From positions 30,332 to 94,331 of the forward strand of contig JBBQHB010000007.1 in the NCBI GenBank assembly GCA_038323575.1: DNA of 64,000 nt, in the 5' to 3' direction. This DNA is from CAINVV01 sp038323575. Lineage in GTDB: Bacteria > Bacteroidota > Bacteroidia > Bacteroidales > Prolixibacteraceae. Under the pieces are notes generated by a model that was not told the origin of the DNA, did not search any database, and saw nothing but the letters and a program-made list of their open reading frames with translations. This document shows, piece by piece, positions 59,199-64,000 of the stretch. Each line of letters starts with the position of its first letter. The stretch's first letter is position 1. The position numbers were made by a program, and so were the translations under genes.

Positions 59199-60848
59199 AT
59201 GAACAGATCTCTCGTCGTTGCATCGCTCATTCTTTCTCTTGTATCACTGTCGGCCGGAAGTTTTGCCGCCTCCGGGGATTCCGGGACTAAACCGATCAAA
59301 GTATTAATTTTCAGCGGTGCCGGTAACCACGAATGGAAAAAAACAACACCGTTGCTCTGCAGGATTTTCGATGAAGCTAACCTGTTTACAACACAGGTTA
59401 CAGAAAAACCGGATACAATGACCTACGCTGATTTGAAAAAATATGATCTGGTGGTCAGCAATGCCAATACCTGGCCGGATAACAACATCAGACTGAGCAG
59501 CAAATGGGAAGCTGACTTTACCCGGTACATGAAAGAAGGTGGCGGCGCCCTCTTCCTTCATGCCGGATCCTCCTCTTTTTACGGTTGGGATGACTACCGG
59601 AAGATGGGTATCGGCAGATGGGGAAAAGAGACCTTTCACAATGCCCCGGTCGTTGCCGGATTGTACAACCTCGATCAGCAGCATCCGATTACCAAAGGAT
59701 TGAAGGGATTCCGGATCATGGATGAGGTATGGGAAAAAACCGAACTTTATGATGGGGCAAAATCGATTGGTTCACTCAAAGCCACCGACGCCAAAGACGG
59801 ACACGCGATCGATGAACCGGCAGTTTTTGTGAACCAGACCGGAAAAGGAAGAAGTTTTTTTACCATCCTCGGCCACGATGAACGGGCGCTGGTCAATTCC
59901 GGACTTCGGGCGCTCCTGGTGCGTGCGGCCCAGTGGTGTGCAGGCAGAGCGGTGACATTCCTTCCCCCTGCCGAGATGAGACTGGAGAAAATTGAAAGCA
60001 AACCGCAGTACGGTTGGAGTGAAACCGATACCACATTTACCCTGCTAAATCGCAAAGAGATAGTCTGGCAGTTCAATTACAACGACCGCTTCACAAGACC
60101 CTATTTCCACCCGCTTACAGTAGACAATATCATGGTTACCAGCCTCTCTCCGCCGGATCATCCCTGGCACCTTGGATTGTGGTTTTGCTGGAAATACATC
60201 AACCACGTCAATTACTGGGAATACCTGAACGAAAAACGGTCGGCCAAAACAGGTTACCGGTCGGAAGGGGCCACCGAAATTGTAAAAAAAGAGATCACCC
60301 GCCATCCTGATTTCTCGGCAGATATTAAATTGTGGATCAATTACCATCCCCAGGAAGGAACAAATGTGATGACAGAGGAGCGAAATTACCATGTTTCAGC
60401 CCCCTCGGCAAATGGCAGTTATGAAATCGCCCAGGATTATCAATTCAAAGTCGTGGCCGACAGTGTTTTACTTGACAGGACTCCACCGGCCATACGCGGA
60501 GGAAGGATACAGGGAGGATATGCAGGCATTTCCTGCCGTTTCAACCAGGATTTTACCGTTCCTGAAATCCGGAATTCAGCCGACAGCGCCCAATGCGAAA
60601 AATGTGGCTGGCAGTACTATGGTTTTCAGAGCTTAACAGGGAAAAGGGTTGGAATCAAAATCGAACTGGATCCGCAATATAACCTTCCCACCTGCCGGTG
60701 GTATGTGATCAATGATCCGTTAATTCCTTTCTTCTTTTACAGTCCGGGTGTGATTTTTGACGACAAAGTCACCTTCAGTAAAGGAGAGAAGTTCAGGTTG
60801 AAATACAGGATTTTTGTAATTGCAGGAGAGCTTCAAAAAGAGAAGTGA
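59199..60848 (+). CDS. Secreted ThuA-DUF6807 (PmoA-like) fusion protein
   Basis: A 549-residue exported protein with a signal peptide (about 1-24, ending SFAA). Residues about 32-250 are a ThuA domain, a glutamine-amidotransferase-like fold (VLIFSGAGNHEWKKT, GGGALFLHAGSSSFYGWDDY, GRSFFTILGHDERAL) found in sugar-use loci. Residues about 285-545 are a DUF6807 domain (PYFHPL, DHPWHLGLWF, RSEGATEIVKKE), sometimes called PmoA-like, whose reaction is unknown. Both recur with Gfo/Idh oxidoreductases and TIM-barrel isomerases that process oxidised (keto) sugars. The paralogous free DUF6807 gene lies at 62025. No promoter is clear. Confidence 0.88.
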   Translation: MNRSLVVASLILSLVSLSAGSFAASGDSGTKPIKVLIFSGAGNHEWKKTTPLLCRIFDEANLFTTQVTEKPDTMTYADLKKYDLVVSNANTWPDNNIRLSSKWEADFTRYMKEGGGALFLHAGSSSFYGWDDYRKMGIGRWGKETFHNAPVVAGLYNLDQQHPITKGLKGFRIMDEVWEKTELYDGAKSIGSLKATDAKDGHAIDEPAVFVNQTGKGRSFFTILGHDERALVNSGLRALLVRAAQWCAGRAVTFLPPAEMRLEKIESKPQYGWSETDTTFTLLNRKEIVWQFNYNDRFTRPYFHPLTVDNIMVTSLSPPDHPWHLGLWFCWKYINHVNYWEYLNEKRSAKTGYRSEGATEIVKKEITRHPDFSADIKLWINYHPQEGTNVMTEERNYHVSAPSANGSYEIAQDYQFKVVADSVLLDRTPPAIRGGRIQGGYAGISCRFNQDFTVPEIRNSADSAQCEKCGWQYYGFQSLTGKRVGIKIELDPQYNLPTCRWYVINDPLIPFFFYSPGVIFDDKVTFSKGEKFRLKYRIFVIAGELQKEK

Positions 60849-60874
60849 CTAAAGTGAGCTAAAGTGAGCTAAAG
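60849..60874 (+). repeat. CTAAAGTGAG tandem repeat
   Basis: CTAAAGTGAG repeated 2.6 times fills the convergent gap between the ThuA fusion and the AraC gene, beginning at the base after the stop. No hairpin or terminator is visible. Confidence 0.85.
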
Positions 60875-60875
60875 A

Positions 60876-61886
60876 TTATTGTCCCATGCTGCTTCTGTAA
60901 ATTTGGGGCGTTTTTTGAAAATGGCGTTTAAAAACTGTGGTAAAGTACTGTGGCGAGGAAAATCCACACTGAAAAGCAATATCAGTCGATGACATAACCG
61001 GGACTTTCAAAAGCATTTCGGCGGCTTTTCTCAGCCTCAATTTGTTGATGTATTCCATTGGGGTACAATTTGTTATTTCCAGACAATATTGGGTGAATCG
61101 GGTAGTACCCAGCCTACAGTGTGTAGCCATATCCGGAAGGGTCCAGGGTTCATCGAAATGACTTTCCAGCTTTTTAAGAAATAATTTGACTGTCCTTCTT
61201 GATTCAGTCAGTCCTTCATTTAATTCTATTTTTCCATCCTGAAAATGTTCCAACAAAGCAATCAGCAAGGCGTTCATTAAAACACGAAGCCTCGATTCAC
61301 ATGATTTCCCATTGCTTTCCCTGATCACTTTTCCTATTTTAACAAAACAATCTTTTAATTCAGGGGTTGCTTTCCACACTGGTTGTTCATTGTGCCGTAG
61401 ATAAAGTGTTAATTTCTTAATATCCTTTGGATTTAAAATAACCCAATCGGGCCAATTCCATTCCTGATGGGGATGCCTGACACCAACGTCAAGGATGAAC
61501 CAGTGTAGTTTACTGATTTCAACGTGAGGGCTGCCTATTTTATGACTGATCCATGGACGGGTAATGGTCAATTGGTTCGGTGCAAGAACATGTTTATTGT
61601 TTTCGATGTAGAATGAAAGCTCACCTGACTCCAGAAAGCAAATTTCGATTCCTTCGTTGGTATGCCAATCCAATCCCCACTCCTGATTTTTCTTGATATT
61701 CCAATAGCCAATGTTCTTAACTCCCGGAAGTTCCGAATTTCCAAGTCTTCGGCCAGGATAGGCATCCCGGGCAAGCGTAGTTAGTTCCAGCTGACCCTTT
61801 TCTGCAGCCTCCCTTAATAAATTACAGTTATCGGCCTTGTAAATAAGTGCACCATCCGGATCATAAAATTTCGCCCTTCTTTGCAT
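60876..61886 (-). CDS. AraC family transcriptional regulator
   Basis: A 336-residue regulator with an N-terminal cupin-type sensing domain (about 45-150: EGIEICFLESGELSFYIENN, RPWISHKIGSPHV) and a C-terminal double helix-turn-helix (about 235-335: TLPDMATHCRLGTTRFTQY, then SSTDIAFQCGFSSPQYFTTVFKRHF). The cupin likely binds a sugar. Its consensus promoter touches the start codon of the divergent DUF6807 gene, so it is well placed to control that gene and the isomerase after it. Confidence 0.92.
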   Translation of the reverse strand: MQRRAKFYDPDGALIYKADNCNLLREAAEKGQLELTTLARDAYPGRRLGNSELPGVKNIGYWNIKKNQEWGLDWHTNEGIEICFLESGELSFYIENNKHVLAPNQLTITRPWISHKIGSPHVEISKLHWFILDVGVRHPHQEWNWPDWVILNPKDIKKLTLYLRHNEQPVWKATPELKDCFVKIGKVIRESNGKSCESRLRVLMNALLIALLEHFQDGKIELNEGLTESRRTVKLFLKKLESHFDEPWTLPDMATHCRLGTTRFTQYCLEITNCTPMEYINKLRLRKAAEMLLKVPVMSSTDIAFQCGFSSPQYFTTVFKRHFQKTPQIYRSSMGQ

Positions 61887-61993
61887 TTTAAATTAATTTT
61901 ATTCACTGAATGATTTTGAACAACATCTTCATCAACAGGATTTACCTTTACAATTGTTCAGGCAACACAATCCATGAATCAGTGAGCTTATGG

Positions 61994-62024
61994 CAAATAT
62001 ATAAATCTAATTTACAAGCTCAAA
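61994..62024 (-). promoter_or_regulatory. Consensus promoter of the AraC gene
   Basis: Minus strand: TTTG (62021-62024), 19 bases, TATATTTG (61994-62001), a perfect match. The -33 box ends at the base just before the ATG of the divergent gene at 62025. The AraC leader is about 100 bases. On the plus strand TACCTTTA (61943-61950) is an imperfect -7 for the divergent gene, so the two leaders overlap. Confidence 0.75.
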
Positions 62025-63038
62025 ATGGCAATTATTACCCGGTTTTCCTGCATCCTTTTGATTTTCTTGTCCGCATTTTTGCTGAATTACCAATCATTTG
62101 GGCTTGGAAATAACTATTCGGCAACGATTAAGAATAAAACACCTGTCGACAATCAATTTGTATGGGTTGAAACCGACTCATCGCTCACACTGAAAAATCA
62201 TTCTGAAACAGTGTGGCAGTTCAACTTCAACAACCGCTTTGGCAAACCCTATTTTCATCCCCTTAATATCAATGGAACAAGCCTTACCTGTGTTTCGCCA
62301 ACCGATCATCCCTGGCATTTGGGGTTATGGTTTTCGTGGAAATTTATCAACGGGGTTAATTACTGGGAGTATTTGGAAAAATACAAATCCGGGGAAACAG
62401 GCTATCGATCAGAAGGTATAACTGAGATTGAAAAAAAAGAGACAATCAGAAATCCTGATTTTTCGGCGGATTTGCAACTGACAATCAATTATCATACGGC
62501 TGGTTACAATCCGGTTCTGACGGAAAAAAGAAAATTGCATCTGTCTGCCCCGGCTGCTGATGGCAGCTATTACATTGACGAAGAGCATACCTTCACGGCA
62601 CTAACAGACAGTGCATTATTAGACAGAACTCCAACTGCCAAAGAACCGGGTGGATTCACCTGGGGCGGTTATGCAGGATTATCTGTTCGGTTTAATCAGG
62701 ACCTCAGATACAAAGGAATGGTTACGCCGGTTGATACTCTAATCTATAACAAAGGAAATTGGCTCTACATGGGCTTTTCTGCCCCAACAAAAGACAAAGT
62801 GGGTATCGCTGTTTTTCAGCATCCTGATTTTACAACCAATTCGACAGGTTGGTATGTAACGAAAGATCCTAAGATCCGATTTTACTACTTCAGTCCGGCA
62901 GTTCTTTTTGACCGGAAGATTGTCCTGAAAAAAGGAGCATTGCTTCACCTCAAATATAGGATTTGGTTGTTGCCAGGAACGGTTGAAAAAAAGGAGTTAC
63001 AACATAAATTTGATTTATTTTTGACTAAAAAACAATGA
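62025..63038 (+). CDS. Secreted DUF6807 (PmoA-like) protein
   Basis: A 337-residue exported protein (signal peptide about 1-27) made of a single DUF6807 domain. It is a clear paralogue of the C-terminal half of 59199: WQFNFNNRFGKPYFHPL against WQFNYNDRFTRPYFHPL, DHPWHLGLWFSWKFINGVNYW against the same block, and TGYRSEGITEIEKKE. Conserved His in PYFHPL and HPWHLG suggest a metal or sugar site. The sugar isomerase follows after 36 bases. The two copies may act on the same class of substrate, one fused to ThuA. Reaction unknown. Confidence 0.88.
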   Translation: MAIITRFSCILLIFLSAFLLNYQSFGLGNNYSATIKNKTPVDNQFVWVETDSSLTLKNHSETVWQFNFNNRFGKPYFHPLNINGTSLTCVSPTDHPWHLGLWFSWKFINGVNYWEYLEKYKSGETGYRSEGITEIEKKETIRNPDFSADLQLTINYHTAGYNPVLTEKRKLHLSAPAADGSYYIDEEHTFTALTDSALLDRTPTAKEPGGFTWGGYAGLSVRFNQDLRYKGMVTPVDTLIYNKGNWLYMGFSAPTKDKVGIAVFQHPDFTTNSTGWYVTKDPKIRFYYFSPAVLFDRKIVLKKGALLHLKYRIWLLPGTVEKKELQHKFDLFLTKKQ

Positions 63039-63074
63039 CAGTTTTAGATACATAACTAATTAATATTTAGAAAA

Positions 63075-63887
63075 ATGGCAATAAAAGTTGGATGTTTTGC
63101 GTTGATTAGTCCTTTCAGTTTGTTGGAAAATCAATTAGACCAGATTAAAAGCTGGGGATTCACATGCGGCGATTTAACAGATAATTCTGATGGCGCCTGT
63201 TTGGGCGTAGAATATGGTTTTACTGCCCTGGCAAGTCTCGATGCCAATCCTTTCGATATCAAGAGGATGTTTCAGCAGAGAGGACTTGAACTTTCGAGCA
63301 TTTGCGCCCATGCAAATTTGCTTGATCCTGCCTCTCCGGCCAGATATGGTACAGCACAAATTATTAAGGCGGTAAAAATGGCTGCTGCAATTGGAGTTAA
63401 GCATGTGATTACGGCTGAAGGTGAGCCCAAGACCCCATTCGGTAAAAACCTGACAAATGCTGAAGCCATCTTTTCAATTGCCGAAAAATTATACGAACCG
63501 CTGCGGTTCGCCCAAGACTATGGTGTCAAGATTCTTATCGAACCTCACGGACATATCACAGACTCTGTTCAGCTAATGGGGGAAGTATTGGACCGCTGTA
63601 ATTCGGATGCACTTGGCATTAACCTGGATACCGGAAATTTGTGGTTGGGAGGAGGGGATTCCATCGAGATGATAGCAAAATTTGGTTCAAAGATAGAACA
63701 CGTTCATTGGAAAGATCTTCCAGCGGAAATGGAAGAAAAGCGTGGCACCCAATTCGGATGCGGTATGTCACTGACTGCATTGGGCGACGGGATCATCAAT
63801 ATTGAGGCTATTTATCACGCTTTGGTAAAAGCTGGTTTTGATGGTTTCTCAACACTGGAAATAGCCAGCGATTCAGCTCAAAAATAA
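63075..63887 (+). CDS. Sugar phosphate isomerase/epimerase (xylose-isomerase-like TIM barrel)
   Basis: A 270-residue cytosolic TIM barrel of the AP-endonuclease-2/xylose isomerase-like superfamily. VLIEPHG-type ILIEPHGHITDS, LGINLDTGNLWLGGGD and IEHVHWKDLP carry the metal-binding Glu, Asp and His, and FSTLEIA the last Glu. Members isomerise or epimerise sugars, or act as lyases/hydrolases on 3-keto sugars in DUF1080/Gfo-Idh loci. With the two DUF6807 genes and ThuA it fits such a locus, which probably continues beyond the window. No signal peptide. Confidence 0.9.
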   Translation: MAIKVGCFALISPFSLLENQLDQIKSWGFTCGDLTDNSDGACLGVEYGFTALASLDANPFDIKRMFQQRGLELSSICAHANLLDPASPARYGTAQIIKAVKMAAAIGVKHVITAEGEPKTPFGKNLTNAEAIFSIAEKLYEPLRFAQDYGVKILIEPHGHITDSVQLMGEVLDRCNSDALGINLDTGNLWLGGGDSIEMIAKFGSKIEHVHWKDLPAEMEEKRGTQFGCGMSLTALGDGIINIEAIYHALVKAGFDGFSTLEIASDSAQK

Positions 63888-63917
63888 TATTGTTGAAAAC
63901 TAAATAGTTGCAATATG

Positions 63918-63947
63918 TTGGAAAAATAATTTTTCCGGCTAATTTTG
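63918..63947 (+). promoter_or_regulatory. Promoter with an inverted repeat for a gene beyond the window
   Basis: TTG (63918-63920), 19 bases, TAATTTTG (63940-63947): consensus spacing and a perfect -7. Between the boxes lies a perfect 7-3-7 inverted repeat GGAAAAATAATTTTTCC (63920-63936), placed where a repressor would act. The bases after it (GGGGCTGAGCCCC at about 63964) form a short hairpin in the new transcript's leader. Confidence 0.6.
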
Positions 63948-64000
63948 TAGGGCGGGAGCCGAAGGGGCTGAGCCCCAAGTTACTGGTTTTCAGTATAGTG

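Overview
The window is a gene-dense stretch of a Bacteroidota chromosome, most likely an anaerobic member of Bacteroidales/Marinilabiliales. The evidence is a PorP/SprF protein next to giant secreted proteins with type IX secretion (T9SS) type B C-terminal domains, a long-form PPi-dependent phosphofructokinase, an acyl-ACP thioesterase, outer-membrane beta-barrel proteins, and several clear promoters of the phylum type (TTTG or TTG, 19-20 bases, TAnnTTTG). No rRNA, tRNA, CRISPR array, phage or intact insertion sequence was seen.

Layout. 0-6.5 kb: PPi-phosphofructokinase, an SPFH-domain/Arc-type pair, a divergent UvrA and a HEAT-like protein. 6.5-21 kb: PorP/SprF facing an operon of YggS plus three paralogous secreted proteins of 1240-1524 residues, built from an N-terminal recognition domain (C-type lectin or IgGFc-binding-like), many PKD and related modules and a CHU_C sorting domain. 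21-26 kb: a beta-barrel protein, serC with a DUF1015 gene, and gcvT. 26-30.4 kb: an orphan Hpt protein beside a 999-residue receiver/PPDK_N fusion and an alpha/beta hydrolase. 30.5-42.8 kb: a catabolic-looking cluster (E2, E3 and fused E1 of a 2-oxoacid or acetoin dehydrogenase complex, a PHP protein, an SDR and an MDR dehydrogenase) divergent from a GntR/UTRA regulator across a shared palindromic operator, bracketed by a RelE-like and a MazF-like toxin-antitoxin pair. 42.8-47.6 kb: PAP2 phosphatase, ObgE, acyl-ACP thioesterase, CPA2 antiporter. 48.2-55.3 kb: an export operon (adaptor, MacB-type permease, TolC, second adaptor) with no ATPase, then an M28 peptidase. 55.3-64 kb: a GH50-like hydrolase, a collapsed outer-membrane receptor gene, a UroD-like methyltransferase, a DUF2490 protein, and the edge of a sugar-related locus (ThuA-DUF6807 fusion, AraC regulator, DUF6807 paralogue, TIM-barrel isomerase).

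Many longer intergenic gaps carry short G/C-skewed or A/T-rich minisatellite words (GGGACGAC, GGGTTTC, CCGTTTCTC, AAACATTTCAAAC, CTAAAGTGAG). Two of these gaps also hold C-terminal scraps of dead genes. In one place the repeat lies in the predicted mRNA leader of the thioesterase gene.

The strongest candidates for something not yet described are the GntR-controlled dehydrogenase/PHP cluster, the receiver-PPDK_N protein beside a lone Hpt, the lectin/IgGFc type B surface-protein trio, the ThuA-DUF6807 locus, and the dispersed minisatellites. All identifications come from reading motifs and gene context; no database search was run.
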